Shown: positions 45,911 through 55,429 of the stretch, in pieces
Position numbering within the stretch: the stretch's first letter is position 1
Layout: every line of letters starts with the position of its first letter
DNA from: Legionella nautarum
GTDB taxonomy: Bacteria > Pseudomonadota > Gammaproteobacteria > Legionellales > Legionellaceae
Assembly (NCBI RefSeq): GCF_001467895.1
Contig: NZ_LNYO01000013.1
Location: 1,045,877 to 1,109,876 of the forward strand
Direction: 5' to 3'
DNA: 64,000 bases
The notes under the pieces: model-generated
What the model was told of the DNA's origin: nothing
The model's database searches: none
Seen by the model: the letters and a program-made list of their open reading frames with translations, nothing else
Made by a program: the position numbers and the translations under genes

Positions 45911-47074
45911 TTAGCCCACCAAATAACGACTTAATTTACCATCTGCGGACGTAATATAAATATTATTACCGACAACAGAAGGCGCAGTAATAATAGAACT
46001 ACCTACTTCAGCTCGAGAAATTAATTCTCCATTTTGAGTTGCTAAAACATGTAATAAGCCAGTTTTATCACCCACAACTAACCGATTGCCCATAATAACT
46101 GGTTCAGTCAACCCTCTGGCTTTAAGAGCAACCTGCTTCCAATTAACTTGACCACTTTGTCTATTAACAGACCAAACAACATCATCACTATCCGTTAAAT
46201 AAATTGTTTTACCATCAATCGCCATGTTTTTATAAACAGAGGCAGGTTTACGCCATATAAATTGACCATCGGTTAATGATAATGCGCCGACATAACCTTG
46301 ATAACTAGCCAGGTAGGCGATATTGCCGCGGACAATAGGATCTGCACCAATATCAACTAGGCGCTCAACATCGCTTGCTCCACTCGCATAAGCAATGCTT
46401 CGACGCCAAACTAGACGACCTGTTTGCAAATCAACTGCATCCATTTTGCCATCTGAATAGCCAACTAAAGCTAAATTTCCTACAATGACCGGCGATGAGC
46501 TTGCTTTTAAAATAAGGCTTGGCGCACCGTGATCAGAAAGCCATAGCTTTTCTCCATTCGCTATATTAAACGCATATAAATTACCGTCGATTGTTTTAGC
46601 AATGATTTTATTACCTACAATCACCGGTTTTGATAAGACTTCCCCTGAGAGTTTAGCCTCCCACAGTTTTGTGCCGTCGGATTGTTTTAATAGAATAAGG
46701 CTTGACTTGTCTGTACTCACCGCTATAGATCCTGCTGCAACAGATGGGCCACTAACCAAATTCTCAGATAACTTTTTTGACCACAGCAATTTACCGTTCG
46801 AGCGATTAATGGCCTGTATTAAACCATTCGCATCAGCGGTGTACACAACCTTGCCCACAATTTCGGGGGACAATTTTAAATTGGCACTGGATTTTTGAGA
46901 GCCACCAACAGGGACTGACCATTTTTCAACGACTTTTGCCTTCGTTGAAATCGGTTCTAAATTGCTTGGTGTAGGTGTGTTATCCTTACCCAACATGTAA
47001 TCATCAACTTTAGAACAGGCTTGTAATGAAACACATAGAGCCAAAATCACAAATTTATTGTTAATACGCAACAT
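45911..47074 (-). CDS. bamB: outer-membrane assembly lipoprotein BamB
   Basis: A 387-residue PQQ-type eight-bladed beta-propeller lipoprotein of the BAM complex. The signal peptide ends with lipobox LQAC (Cys near 20). Blade repeats such as GLIQAINRSNGKLLWSKKL, GNLYAFNIANGEKLW and GKMDAVDLQTGRLVWRR recur with about 40-residue spacing. BamB binds BamA and aids insertion of outer-membrane proteins. SD GAGGA precedes the ATG. Twelve bases from yfgM. Confidence 0.95.
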   Translation of the reverse strand: MLRINNKFVILALCVSLQACSKVDDYMLGKDNTPTPSNLEPISTKAKVVEKWSVPVGGSQKSSANLKLSPEIVGKVVYTADANGLIQAINRSNGKLLWSKKLSENLVSGPSVAAGSIAVSTDKSSLILLKQSDGTKLWEAKLSGEVLSKPVIVGNKIIAKTIDGNLYAFNIANGEKLWLSDHGAPSLILKASSSPVIVGNLALVGYSDGKMDAVDLQTGRLVWRRSIAYASGASDVERLVDIGADPIVRGNIAYLASYQGYVGALSLTDGQFIWRKPASVYKNMAIDGKTIYLTDSDDVVWSVNRQSGQVNWKQVALKARGLTEPVIMGNRLVVGDKTGLLHVLATQNGELISRAEVGSSIITAPSVVGNNIYITSADGKLSRYLVG

Positions 47075-47085
47075 AATTCCTCTTA

Positions 47086-47763
47086 TTAAGCTGATTGCAA
47101 GTTGCTGTCATCTGCATTCATTGTTTGAGCAAGAGCAGCTAACTCATTAGTTTTCATTTCAAGAAAAAGATTGCCCATTCCATTAGTACGCACTTCCGTG
47201 ATCGCCTCTTTATACGAATGAATTGCCTGCTGATAATTTCCAGTTGCAGCATAGATATCTCCCTTCAACTCATTTACCACAGGCTTATAAGTCGAATCAT
47301 CCATTATTGCTAATTCGGCCAACGCCTTATCGTATGCTTTTTGTGCTGCAAACAGTCGAGCCATCCGCAATTTTGCGACTTGTTTTAATGCAAGCATTTT
47401 TGAGTGAGTTGCAACATAATTTAAATTTTCCTGGGCCTTATCAAATTGATCACTAGACACAAACAGTTTAGCCAAAGTCAGGCGTGCTGCATCAGCATAT
47501 ACAGTGTTTCCATAATCCTTGATCAATTGGTTTGCATAAGACTGCACGCCATTATTGTCTTGATTTGAAAAAGCAACCATAAGCCGTTCATAGGCCGAGG
47601 ATGCTTGAGTGCTTATTTTCTCTTGATGCCAATTCCAATACCTATATCCAGCAAAAACTAATAACAGCGCCGATAAGATCACTGTGATGAGATTACTGTA
47701 TTTGTTCCACCATTTCTTTATTGCTGCTAATTGTTCTTCCTCTGTCATATAAACAGACATCAT
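47086..47763 (-). CDS. yfgM: YfgM-like ancillary SecYEG/periplasmic chaperone protein
   Basis: A 225-residue UPF0070 protein. The N-terminal cytoplasmic stretch TEEEQLAAIKKWWNKYSN is followed by one transmembrane helix (about 22-42) and a periplasmic TPR region (about 50-210) with YADAARLTLAKLFVSSDQF and YQQAIHSYKEAI repeats. YfgM associates with SecYEG and PpiD. The SD GGAGAGT precedes two adjacent ATGs. Its place between hisS and bamB is conserved in many gammaproteobacteria. Confidence 0.9.
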   Translation of the reverse strand: MMSVYMTEEEQLAAIKKWWNKYSNLITVILSALLLVFAGYRYWNWHQEKISTQASSAYERLMVAFSNQDNNGVQSYANQLIKDYGNTVYADAARLTLAKLFVSSDQFDKAQENLNYVATHSKMLALKQVAKLRMARLFAAQKAYDKALAELAIMDDSTYKPVVNELKGDIYAATGNYQQAIHSYKEAITEVRTNGMGNLFLEMKTNELAALAQTMNADDSNLQSA

Positions 47764-47815
47764 ACTCTCCTACACTCTTACTGAGTTTGAAATGACATGC
47801 TTTGTAAACTTGGTT

Positions 47816-49099
47816 TTAAGCCGCTACTAACTCGCCTTGTAAATAGCTAATTAATTGCTGTCGTGGAATGGTGACTTGCTCTTCCTGCTTACGCAAATTT
47901 TTAACTCCTATTGTACCTTGGGTAATTTCATCTTCTCCCAAGATCAAGGCAAATTCTGCCCCGCTTTTGTCCGCTTTACGGAATTGACTTTTAAATCCTC
48001 CACCTACGGTATTAGTAATAACTAACCAATCTTGATTTGCATCGCGAAGTTTTTCTGCAAGAACCAAGGCTTCTCGCATTGCTTCATCACTACTCGCAAT
48101 AATAAATATCGAAGGAATGGGTGTATTGTCTTGTACAACAGCTAAAGTTTCTAGCAATAGAAGTAACCGTTCGGCACCCATTGCAAAGCCAACTGCAGGA
48201 GTTGGGTTACCACCTAAGTGCTCGACAAGCGCATCATAACGACCACCGGCACACACAGTTGCTTGGCTTCCTAATTTATCGGTAACCCATTCAAAAACGG
48301 TATGTCCATAATAATCTAAACCGCGAACTAGAAAAGGATTAATTGAATAAGGGATACCTAATTTAGCTAAGCCTTCACATAGCTCAGAAAAGCGTTTTTG
48401 ACTTTCCGCTCCAAGCGAATCAATCAGTCGGGGCGCTTCTTGAATTAGGGTTTGCAGATCTGGATTTTTACTATCAAGAATACGCATTGGGTTTCTATCT
48501 AGGCGTCGTTTACTATCTTCATCAAGCTTGTCAAAATTAGTTTTAAAGTAAGTCACTAACTTTTCCCGATAGACCTGGCGCTCTTTTAATTCACCTAGGG
48601 TATTAATTTGTAACTGAACTTCTTGATTAATGCCCAAAATAGTCCACAATCGCTGGCAAATAGCGATAAGCTCGAGCTCTATCGCAGCACCACTAATTCC
48701 TAGGGCTTCAACGCCAAACTGGTAAAATTGCCGATATCGTCCTTTTTGTGGTTTTTCATGGCGAAACATTGGTCCCATATACCACAGTTTTTGTTGCTGA
48801 TTATGCAATAATCCCTGCTCTAAGCAGGCTCTTAAACAACCAGCTGTACCTTCTGGCCTTAAAGTTAAGCTATCACCATTTAAGTCGCTAAAGGTATACA
48901 TCTCTTTTTCCACAATATCAGTCACTTCGCCAATAGTTCGCTTGAACAACTGCGTACTTTCTAGTAGTGGAAAACGTATTTCTTGATAACCATACTTTAG
49001 AAGGCATCGAGTAAATACTGCTTCAAGTTGACGCCATGATGGAGTTTGTTGAGGTAAAATATCATTCATACCTCTTACTGCTTGGATTTTCTCAACCAC
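47816..49099 (-). CDS. hisS: histidyl-tRNA synthetase
   Basis: A 427-residue class II synthetase. RGMNDILPQQTP opens the catalytic domain. Motif 2 is YMGPMFRHEKPQKGRYRQF (about 107-125), then the histidine-specific LVRGLDYYGHTVFEW (about 257-271) and AGGRYDALVEHLGG with motif 3 GFAMGAERLLLLL. The anticodon-binding domain covers about 330-427. It starts with GTG at 49099, with GGAG 7 bases upstream, and overlaps the rodZ-like gene by 8 bases. Confidence 0.97.
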   Translation of the reverse strand: MVEKIQAVRGMNDILPQQTPSWRQLEAVFTRCLLKYGYQEIRFPLLESTQLFKRTIGEVTDIVEKEMYTFSDLNGDSLTLRPEGTAGCLRACLEQGLLHNQQQKLWYMGPMFRHEKPQKGRYRQFYQFGVEALGISGAAIELELIAICQRLWTILGINQEVQLQINTLGELKERQVYREKLVTYFKTNFDKLDEDSKRRLDRNPMRILDSKNPDLQTLIQEAPRLIDSLGAESQKRFSELCEGLAKLGIPYSINPFLVRGLDYYGHTVFEWVTDKLGSQATVCAGGRYDALVEHLGGNPTPAVGFAMGAERLLLLLETLAVVQDNTPIPSIFIIASSDEAMREALVLAEKLRDANQDWLVITNTVGGGFKSQFRKADKSGAEFALILGEDEITQGTIGVKNLRKQEEQVTIPRQQLISYLQGELVAA

Positions 49100-49661
49100 C
49101 TTGAGTCTCCACTGCTGTGATCTGATTATTATTTGGGGGGGTAAGCATTGAGCGCATTTTAGAAAGATCAGTTAACCTAATATCTGTTTCTGTTTTTATT
49201 GATTGTTCTGCAACAATCGGGCTAGATTTTGCTGAAAAAATTTGTGAATTATCTTTATTTTTCTGCCACCAGATTCCTACTGCGACAGTTGCTGCAACAG
49301 CAATAACACCTGTTAATACACGAACAACACGTTCACCTTTGTGGGTTTCCCTTTTACTCTGCCACAAGGCCTTTTCTAATTTTCGCTCAGTTGAATACAT
49401 GCTATTAAAAATTTCCAATAGCGGCTCTACAGGTACACCAAGTAATTTAGCATAGGCGCGCAAATAACCTTTAATAAAGACCGGCTCGGGCATTTGATCG
49501 TAATCATCTGCCTCTAAGAGTTCAATAATTCTAACTCTCAGATGTAGTTTACCAGCTACGTACTCTTGACTATATCCTCTTTTTTCTCGGACCCGCGCGA
49601 GCTGCATACCAGGTTTCTCGTGAGTACCGTTTTGAATTTCATCCATTATTATTGTTGTCAT
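49092..49661 (-). CDS. RodZ-like helix-turn-helix membrane protein, short
   Basis: A 189-residue protein. An N-terminal Xre-type HTH (LARVREKRGYSQEYVAGKL, about 21-90) is followed by a basic segment and one transmembrane helix (about 110-130). The rest is a short periplasmic tail of about 55 residues. RodZ links MreB to the wall-elongation machinery in rods and normally has a DUF4115 periplasmic domain that is missing here. Synteny between pilF and hisS supports the identification. Overlap with hisS by 8 bases suggests coupling. SD GGAGA precedes the ATG. Confidence 0.8.
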   Translation of the reverse strand: MTTIIMDEIQNGTHEKPGMQLARVREKRGYSQEYVAGKLHLRVRIIELLEADDYDQMPEPVFIKGYLRAYAKLLGVPVEPLLEIFNSMYSTERKLEKALWQSKRETHKGERVVRVLTGVIAVAATVAVGIWWQKNKDNSQIFSAKSSPIVAEQSIKTETDIRLTDLSKMRSMLTPPNNNQITAVETQGG

Positions 49662-50412
49662 TCTTTTCTCCGGTAGAGTCCTTAAAATTATTTAGCTTAG
49701 TCAACTGTTGCTTATAAGCCGCCTCAAATTCTGTTTTTCCTGATCTATGCGCTGCATCGATTGCCACAATCAGTAACCTAGGATCATTCATAGTCATTTC
49801 TTGGTAATTTTGCAAATGCTTTAATGCCCCATTGGCATTATTTTGTTTAAGCTCAATTTTAACTAACTCATAAAGTGACTGTTTCCGTTGGGGATCATGC
49901 TTAAGTGCTTTGACAAAATAACTTCTAGCCCTAGAATAATCTGGAATTGCCGCTAGGCATATTCCTGCATTTTCATAGGCTCCCGCTGAATTAATATAAT
50001 GTACGTCTTTGACTGCATTTAAAAAATACCCTTCAGCTTGCTTATACTTACCCAATCGACATAAAAAAGCACCATAATTATTCAATTGAGTCCCACTATT
50101 TGCAGCTAAAGATAAGGCTTTTTGGTAAAAAATGCGAGCTTCCTTTAGGTCTCCAGTTTTTTCTAGGTAATAAGCCATTGCGGCGTTTACATCAGCTGAG
50201 TCAGGTGCTAGGTTTAAAGCAGTCAGTAATTTTCGTTTTGCCCTCGGTCTATCACCTTGGTTTAAATAGGCTATACCCAATTGAGTATTATAAATTGCCG
50301 CATCCTTTTGCTTTTGGGATCGGATGACCTGCTCCGTATTCAACATTTCATGTTGACAAGCTTGCAACAATATCAAACCTAAACCTAGCAACAGTCGGAA
50401 CAAATTTAACAC
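49639..50412 (-). CDS. pilF: type IV pilus biogenesis lipoprotein PilF/PilW
   Basis: A 257-residue TPR lipoprotein that guides PilQ secretin assembly in the outer membrane. The signal peptide ends with lipobox LQAC (Cys near 19). TPR-like repeats run from about 38 to 220: AIYNTQLGIAYLNQGD, ADVNAAMAYYLEKTGD, GTQLNNYGAFLCRLGKY and YSRARSYFVKALKHDP. It starts at GTG, since the first ATG is beyond the lipobox. It overlaps the rodZ-like gene by 23 bases and works with pilB, pilC and pilD in this window. Confidence 0.92.
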   Translation of the reverse strand: MLNLFRLLLGLGLILLQACQHEMLNTEQVIRSQKQKDAAIYNTQLGIAYLNQGDRPRAKRKLLTALNLAPDSADVNAAMAYYLEKTGDLKEARIFYQKALSLAANSGTQLNNYGAFLCRLGKYKQAEGYFLNAVKDVHYINSAGAYENAGICLAAIPDYSRARSYFVKALKHDPQRKQSLYELVKIELKQNNANGALKHLQNYQEMTMNDPRLLIVAIDAAHRSGKTEFEAAYKQQLTKLNNFKDSTGEKNDNNNNG

Positions 50413-50477
50413 AATTAATTAGATAGCATTTAAAAGATTGGCCATTATAGCATTTAAAAAAAGTTACGCACTCTTTT

Positions 50478-51590
50478 CTATTCAACTTGCTTTTTCGGGA
50501 TAAAATGCAGTTTTTGCCAACGTTGAGAACGACTGGTTCTGTCTTTCACTTCCCCTGCAAGTTGCCCACAAGCTGCATCAATATCATCCCCTCGGGTCTT
50601 TCGAGTAATCGTATTGATTCCTTTGGCAATTAATTTTTCTCGAAAAGCATCAATAGCCTGTTGCGAAGAGCGTTTATATTGAGTCAAAGGAAAGGGGTTA
50701 AATGGAATTAGATTTACTTTTGCAGGCACATCTCGCAATAATTTAATCAACTGCTCAGCATGCTCCGGTTGATCATTAATCCCCTTTAACATGACATATT
50801 CGAAGGTTACTTTTCGTTTAGGCTCATTCTTGAAGTAGCGTTTACATAAAGCCATTAATTGAGCCAGGGGGTATTTCTTGTTTATAGGCACTAATTCATT
50901 ACGTAATTCATCATTGGGGGCGTGTAGAGAAACAGCTAAAGCGACAGGACTTTCTTCTCGCAACCGCTCAAGTTCAGGTAAAACACCAGAAGTACTGAGC
51001 GTCACGCGTCGTTTTGATAGACCATAAGCAAAATCATCCATCATCAGATCCATCGCTGCTACGACATTATCAAAATTAAGTAAAGGCTCTCCCATACCCA
51101 TCATTACCACATTTGTTATTTTTTTATCATGTACGCCATCGTGTTGAGATAATTCTCGTACAGCTAGCCAAACCTGACCAATAATTTCTGCGGTAGATAA
51201 GTTACGATTAAACCCCTGCTTTGCTGTTGAGCAAAAGCTACAGTTTAATGCGCATCCTACTTGTGAAGAGACACAAAGCGTTCCGCGATTCGCTTCGGGA
51301 ATAAATACGGTTTCAATACAATTGCCACACTCCAGTTTCAGTAACCATTTATGCGTACCGTCACTCGACTTTTGGCAGGTAACAATTTCAGGCAAACGAA
51401 TCTCAGCAAGTTCGCTAAGTTTATCGCGCAGGGCCTTGCCCAAATTGCTCATTTGTGAAAAGTCATGAAAACCAAATTGATGAATCCACTGAATTATTTG
51501 TTGTGCACGATAGGGTTTTTCACCGAGTTCACTGAAAAAATTCCGCATTTGCTGATGATTGAAATTCAATAAATTAGTTTTCTGACTCAT
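50478..51590 (-). CDS. rlmN: 23S rRNA/tRNA adenine-C2 methyltransferase RlmN
   Basis: A 370-residue radical SAM enzyme that methylates A2503 of 23S rRNA and A37 of some tRNAs. The CxxxCxxC cluster is CALNCSFC (near 112-119), [12 protein letters not shown] is near 165, and the methyl-carrier Cys lies in the C-terminal [11 protein letters not shown] (near 345). The ATG at 51590 fits GGAG spacing better than the GTG one codon upstream. Between ndk and pilF, as in related genomes. Confidence 0.96.
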   Translation of the reverse strand: MSQKTNLLNFNHQQMRNFFSELGEKPYRAQQIIQWIHQFGFHDFSQMSNLGKALRDKLSELAEIRLPEIVTCQKSSDGTHKWLLKLECGNCIETVFIPEANRGTLCVSSQVGCALNCSFCSTAKQGFNRNLSTAEIIGQVWLAVRELSQHDGVHDKKITNVVMMGMGEPLLNFDNVVAAMDLMMDDFAYGLSKRRVTLSTSGVLPELERLREESPVALAVSLHAPNDELRNELVPINKKYPLAQLMALCKRYFKNEPKRKVTFEYVMLKGINDQPEHAEQLIKLLRDVPAKVNLIPFNPFPLTQYKRSSQQAIDAFREKLIAKGINTITRKTRGDDIDAACGQLAGEVKDRTSRSQRWQKLHFIPKKQVE

Positions 51591-51647
51591 CACTTACTCC
51601 ACAGACATTGAAATTAGATAATCCTTCCAATGCAGTCTAAATCAAAA

Positions 51648-52073
51648 TTATCTTTCGCAAATTTCATGGGGCTCGAAGAAAAAAGCCACTTCTTGAGCAG
51701 CAGTTTCTGCGCTATCAGAGCCATGTACTGCGTTAGCATCAATGCTATCTGCAAAATCCGCACGAATCGTACCTGGAGCAGCTTCTTTAGGATTGGTTGC
51801 ACCCATTAGTTCACGGTTTTTAGCAATGGCATTTGGACCTTGCAACGCTTGAATCATGACTGGGCCAGAAATCATAAAACTGACTAAGTCATTAAAAAAG
51901 GGACGTGCTTTATGTACTGCATAGAAGCCTTCAGCTTGTGCGCGAGTAAGATGGGCCATTTTGGCAGCAACAATTTTGAGTCCTGCTTTTTCAAAACGTG
52001 AATAAATTTCCCCAATAACAGATTTAGCAACTGCATCGGGCTTGATAATTGACAGCGTTAATTCGTTTGTCAT
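51648..52073 (-). CDS. ndk: nucleoside diphosphate kinase
   Basis: A 141-residue enzyme that balances NTP pools through a phospho-His intermediate. [11 protein letters not shown] opens the fold. The catalytic His is in the conserved [12 protein letters not shown] (near 114-125), and [17 protein letters not shown] is also diagnostic. The start was set at MTNELTL with GGAGTG upstream; the 11-codon longer frame has no family match. First gene of the leftward ndk-rlmN-pilF-hisS series. Confidence 0.96.
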   Translation of the reverse strand: MTNELTLSIIKPDAVAKSVIGEIYSRFEKAGLKIVAAKMAHLTRAQAEGFYAVHKARPFFNDLVSFMISGPVMIQALQGPNAIAKNRELMGATNPKEAAPGTIRADFADSIDANAVHGSDSAETAAQEVAFFFEPHEICER

Positions 52074-52154
52074 AAAAGACACTCCAGTTATAAGATTAAA
52101 GCGCAATATTATACACGAAGTGAGTGCTTTGTAGCTAATAAAATCCAGAGTATC

Positions 52155-53042
52155 TTAACTCTTGTCTTCACCTAGCCCTGAATCAAAATACAAGGATTCG
52201 CGGTTGACCTGACTTTGCTCAGGATCAAAGTGGTATTCAGGCAGTGATTGAATCAACTCATTCACACGTAAAATAAATTTATGAAAATCTGCACGCCATT
52301 GACGTACTTTAATTCCCATTTCATCCGTTTGTTGAATAAAATTTTCGAGAGAAGAGTCAATTTCAGCAGAAAATTCAGACAGTTTACCCATTTCTTCCAC
52401 AAAAATTTGCTTGATATCCTTAGACATCTTTTCGCCAATGATTTTTTCAACTCGCAGCCAGATATTGCTTTTCAAATCCATTTTCTTTTCTTGTGAAGAA
52501 TCCCATTGGATAAGCAAGGCATTAAGTACCTGAGTAATGAGCTCAATATTTTTTTCCATTCCATGCGCAGTTAATTCAGCAGTAATTTTTCTCGCTGCAT
52601 CACTTAGTTTTTTCCGCCAGTCGGCAGCATATTGGATAAGGCTATGCTGAGATGTAGAAATTAATTTACTCTGATCGATTTCGCATTGATGAAAACTCTC
52701 TCCCATACTGACTAAGCTTCTTCGTTCATTTTCTAAATCTTCACGAGTAAATCCGCCTGGAGCTCCTTCTGGTTTACCACTTTCGCCTGACATTAAATAA
52801 TCAATAAATATTTTTTGCACATAAACTTGATAATCATTTGCCTGCTGCAAGATGATGCCATTAAACACATTTTTTAATGGAACTTTTAACAAACGATGAT
52901 AAAAAGAATTGGGATTTTTGATTGTTTCGATGAGTTCTTCGGGCTGCAAGCGAATTTTATAACGCTCTAATATTCGTTCGACGGTGATTAAGCCATAAGT
53001 TGACAGCCAGATAGATAACTCATTTTCTGTTGCTTCTTTCAT
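52155..53042 (-). CDS. coiled-coil-rich protein of unknown function
   Basis: A 295-residue cytoplasmic-type protein without signal or membrane segments. It is almost entirely helical, with coiled-coil-like runs at about 120-170 and 190-265 (DLENERRSLVSMGE, EKIIGEKMSKDIKQ, EEMGKLSEFSAEID). A glycine-rich spacer SGESGKPEGAPGG lies near 90-100. SD GGATGAG precedes the ATG. It is divergent from miaE and ends close to ndk, so it may share promoter sequences with miaE. No domain is recognised; not obviously an effector. Confidence 0.6.
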   Translation of the reverse strand: MKEATENELSIWLSTYGLITVERILERYKIRLQPEELIETIKNPNSFYHRLLKVPLKNVFNGIILQQANDYQVYVQKIFIDYLMSGESGKPEGAPGGFTREDLENERRSLVSMGESFHQCEIDQSKLISTSQHSLIQYAADWRKKLSDAARKITAELTAHGMEKNIELITQVLNALLIQWDSSQEKKMDLKSNIWLRVEKIIGEKMSKDIKQIFVEEMGKLSEFSAEIDSSLENFIQQTDEMGIKVRQWRADFHKFILRVNELIQSLPEYHFDPEQSQVNRESLYFDSGLGEDKS

Positions 53043-53117
53043 TACTCATCCAATTTGATTTTTTATAGTCTGTGAGATATAAGGCACTATTTTATAGATA
53101 GTATAGTGTAATACCTA

Positions 53118-53738
53118 ATGCTAAGCTTAGACTCGAATGATTTGCAAATATTAATTGATTTTCTTCGCATACCAACCCCTGAAGCCTGGTTAAATGCTGC
53201 GGTAGCGAATATCCCCACTCTGCTGATTGATCATGCACATTGCGAACGAAAAGCGGCTGCAACAGCAGTTAATTTTATTTCGAAATACCCCGAAAAGCCT
53301 GAGCTCGTTGAGGTGATGTCTCCTCTGGCACGAGAAGAATTATTGCATTTTGAAAAAGTAAATGCCCTGATGCTAAGTCGTAATATTCACTTTGGCCCCT
53401 TGCCTCCTTCTGATTACGCGCAAAAAATTCATCGTCTTGTCACTAAAGGGGGTTGCAAAGAACGGTTAAGCGATCAATTAATTGTTGGTGCCATTATAGA
53501 AGCTCGTTCCTGCGAACGCTTTAATGCCCTGGTTCCGCGACTTAATGATAGCCTTTTGAGTAAATTTTATGCCTCTTTAGTGAAATCAGAAGCGCGCCAT
53601 TTTCAAGATTATCTGCGACTGGCGAAACTTTATGGTGGTGATATTGATCAACGCGTGGATCTTTTTCTAAGAACGGAAAATGAATTGATTAATTCGATTG
53701 ATACAGTCTTTCGTTTTCATAGTGGAATACCGTCATAG
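53118..53738 (+). CDS. miaE: tRNA-(ms2i6A37) hydroxylase MiaE
   Basis: A 206-residue non-heme di-iron hydroxylase that converts ms2i6A37 to ms2io6A37 in tRNA. The ferritin-like iron ligands lie in HAHCERKAAATAVNF (near 37-51), SPLAREELLHFEKV (near 66-79), EARSCERFNAL (near 125) and KSEARHFQDYLRLA (near 152-165). The Glu/His spacing matches the family. The start is the ATG at 53118, without a clear SD. Confidence 0.93.
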   Translation: MLSLDSNDLQILIDFLRIPTPEAWLNAAVANIPTLLIDHAHCERKAAATAVNFISKYPEKPELVEVMSPLAREELLHFEKVNALMLSRNIHFGPLPPSDYAQKIHRLVTKGGCKERLSDQLIVGAIIEARSCERFNALVPRLNDSLLSKFYASLVKSEARHFQDYLRLAKLYGGDIDQRVDLFLRTENELINSIDTVFRFHSGIPS

Positions 53739-53771
53739 CTCAACTGCATAGGTACTATCCTGAGCCTGTGG

Positions 53772-53820
53772 GTATCAAGGAATCTCCGTGACTTGTTACC
53801 ATTTGGAGATCCCTCGATAC
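53772..53820. terminator. imperfect hairpin between miaE and the downstream unknown gene
   Basis: Arms GTATCAAGGAATCTCC and GGAGATCCCTCGATAC pair over about 16 bases with two mismatches around a 17-base loop. It lies in the gap between convergent genes and can stop both transcripts, though no strong T-run is seen. The CGTGACTTGTTACC loop recalls the family-A repeat core. Confidence 0.5.
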
Positions 53821-53844
53821 GTGGGTATGAGGTATTGAAGACAA

Positions 53845-54675
53845 TTAGGGAGAAGGAGAAGTTGAAGGACCGCTATAATTGGCGCTCATCCCCAGTCTAT
53901 TAGTAAGGAACTTTTCGAGACTGGTATCAGGGTCGTCGTTTAACTCTTTAAATTTTTCTGCTGTCATCTTAGCGCCAGACGCATCTTGCAGCCCCATGCT
54001 ACCTCTTTTTTGTTCATAACCATGAACTTTTGCCCAATCAAGTACACCCTCTTTAAAACATGCATTAATTTTCGCACCGCTTGGATCAGGAGCAATAGAT
54101 TTATCATCTTTAGTAACCAGGGTGTCGATATTGCCATTATTGATTGCAACGCTAAATCTTATTTTGGGTAATTTGTCATTTGTTACAAGCTTACCATCGA
54201 TCTTATCTGAAGCCCAACCAATGGTTTTATCCCATACCCAATCTCCAGCTTGAGGCAATCCTGCACCAATTTCATCACTATAAGGGACAAAGTTTAGCCA
54301 TTTAATGGGGTCATAATATAAGGCTCTACCTAATTGCACTGCTGCACCTAATAAGGATTGCATTGCTACTGACCAGTCATTATATCCACTGAATTCTTTC
54401 TCGATTAAGTTGCGTGCCGTTCGTTCTACCTTACCAACCTGGAGAGGTCTTTTTTCATCCCCTGTTTTTTTATTGAAAAAGGATTCACCATCCCAATCTA
54501 AGGAGTTGTCTTTCGCAGCCTGTGCTTTTGCTGCATCAGCTATGCCCCTGTTTCTAACTCTAATCGCTTGCTTAATCTCACGTTGTTTTTCAATCCATTC
54601 TTCTTTTACTTGATCCCTAACACCAAAATCTTTTTTTGCTTCAAGCTCACGTTTTTGCGTCTCTGTTAAAGCCAT
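53845..54675 (-). CDS. unknown protein, overlaps lpxH; possible secreted effector
   Basis: A 276-residue protein with no recognised domain. The first about 60 residues are a charged helix (KRELEAKKDF, EEWIEKQREIKQAIR). A middle hydrophobic or amphipathic region about 100-150 (SLLGAAVQLGRALYYDP) is followed by an alpha/beta-looking part and a Ser/Pro-rich end (SGPSTSPSP). No signal peptide. The start lies inside the end of lpxH (29-base overlap) with AGAGGG upstream, so it appears to be translationally coupled. A type IV secretion effector is possible from style alone, not shown. Confidence 0.6.
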   Translation of the reverse strand: MALTETQKRELEAKKDFGVRDQVKEEWIEKQREIKQAIRVRNRGIADAAKAQAAKDNSLDWDGESFFNKKTGDEKRPLQVGKVERTARNLIEKEFSGYNDWSVAMQSLLGAAVQLGRALYYDPIKWLNFVPYSDEIGAGLPQAGDWVWDKTIGWASDKIDGKLVTNDKLPKIRFSVAINNGNIDTLVTKDDKSIAPDPSGAKINACFKEGVLDWAKVHGYEQKRGSMGLQDASGAKMTAEKFKELNDDPDTSLEKFLTNRLGMSANYSGPSTSPSP

Positions 54676-55429
54676 GCCTTTTGCCCTCTAAATAGTCCAA
54701 ATGATAAAATTCAAGTTCTCTTGATTTATAATAACACAATAATTTCGGATTCTCATCCCAGTCACTTAGAACATATTGAGTGTATATATTTCCATTATAA
54801 GCATGATTTCTTAAGCCAACCTTATGTGTATGTCCATGGATCAGAATCTTTACACTTTTTGCGTCCATGTGTGAAATCATAGGTTGTACAACAACATCCA
54901 TTTCTGCCATCGTTTTGCTACGATTAGTTTGACTTCGCTGCCTTACTTTGGCCACCATTTTGTTCCGCAACTTGAAAGGTATTCGTAAAAACACCTTATT
55001 AAACCAGCGATTTCTGGTGATTCGTCTAAACCATTGATGACCTTTATCGTGAGTACAATAGCGATCGCCATGCACCAATAACACTTTAGTAGAACCCAAT
55101 CTAATTACTGTCGGCTCAGGAAGGATGATCATACCGGCGGATTTAGCAAAAGCCGGACCTAATAGAAAGTCACGATTGCCATGCATGTAATAAAGAGAAA
55201 CCTGTTGCTCTGAGAGCCACTTGAGACGCTCAGCAATTTTCTGGCTCCAAGAGTCATTTCCATCATCACCTGGCCAGGCATGAAAAAAATCACCGAGTAT
55301 ATAGACTGCATGAGTATTTACTGCAGCCCAGTCAATAAAATGATCAAAACGAGCCATAATCAAAGGCTCTTCGGGGTGAAGATGTAAATCAGAAATAAAA
55401 ACAGCTTCAATAGTTTTTTTTTGTACCAT
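54647..55429 (-). CDS. lpxH: UDP-2,3-diacylglucosamine hydrolase LpxH
   Basis: A 260-residue metallophosphoesterase that makes lipid X in lipid A synthesis. Metal-ligand motifs in order: FISDLHL (start), GDFFHAWPGDD (near 41), MHGNRDFLLG (near 78), LLVHGDRYCT (near 113) and IHGHTHKVG (near 195). The ATG at 55429 shares a base with the minC stop (TGATG), so that start is preferred over the GTG two codons upstream. Confidence 0.94.
   Translation of the reverse strand: MVQKKTIEAVFISDLHLHPEEPLIMARFDHFIDWAAVNTHAVYILGDFFHAWPGDDGNDSWSQKIAERLKWLSEQQVSLYYMHGNRDFLLGPAFAKSAGMIILPEPTVIRLGSTKVLLVHGDRYCTHDKGHQWFRRITRNRWFNKVFLRIPFKLRNKMVAKVRQRSQTNRSKTMAEMDVVVQPMISHMDAKSVKILIHGHTHKVGLRNHAYNGNIYTQYVLSDWDENPKLLCYYKSRELEFYHLDYLEGKRHGFNRDAKT

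Noticed and set aside
54410-54613. 67-codon rightward frame inside the unknown gene near lpxH
   Set aside because: Antisense shadow with no SD or family.
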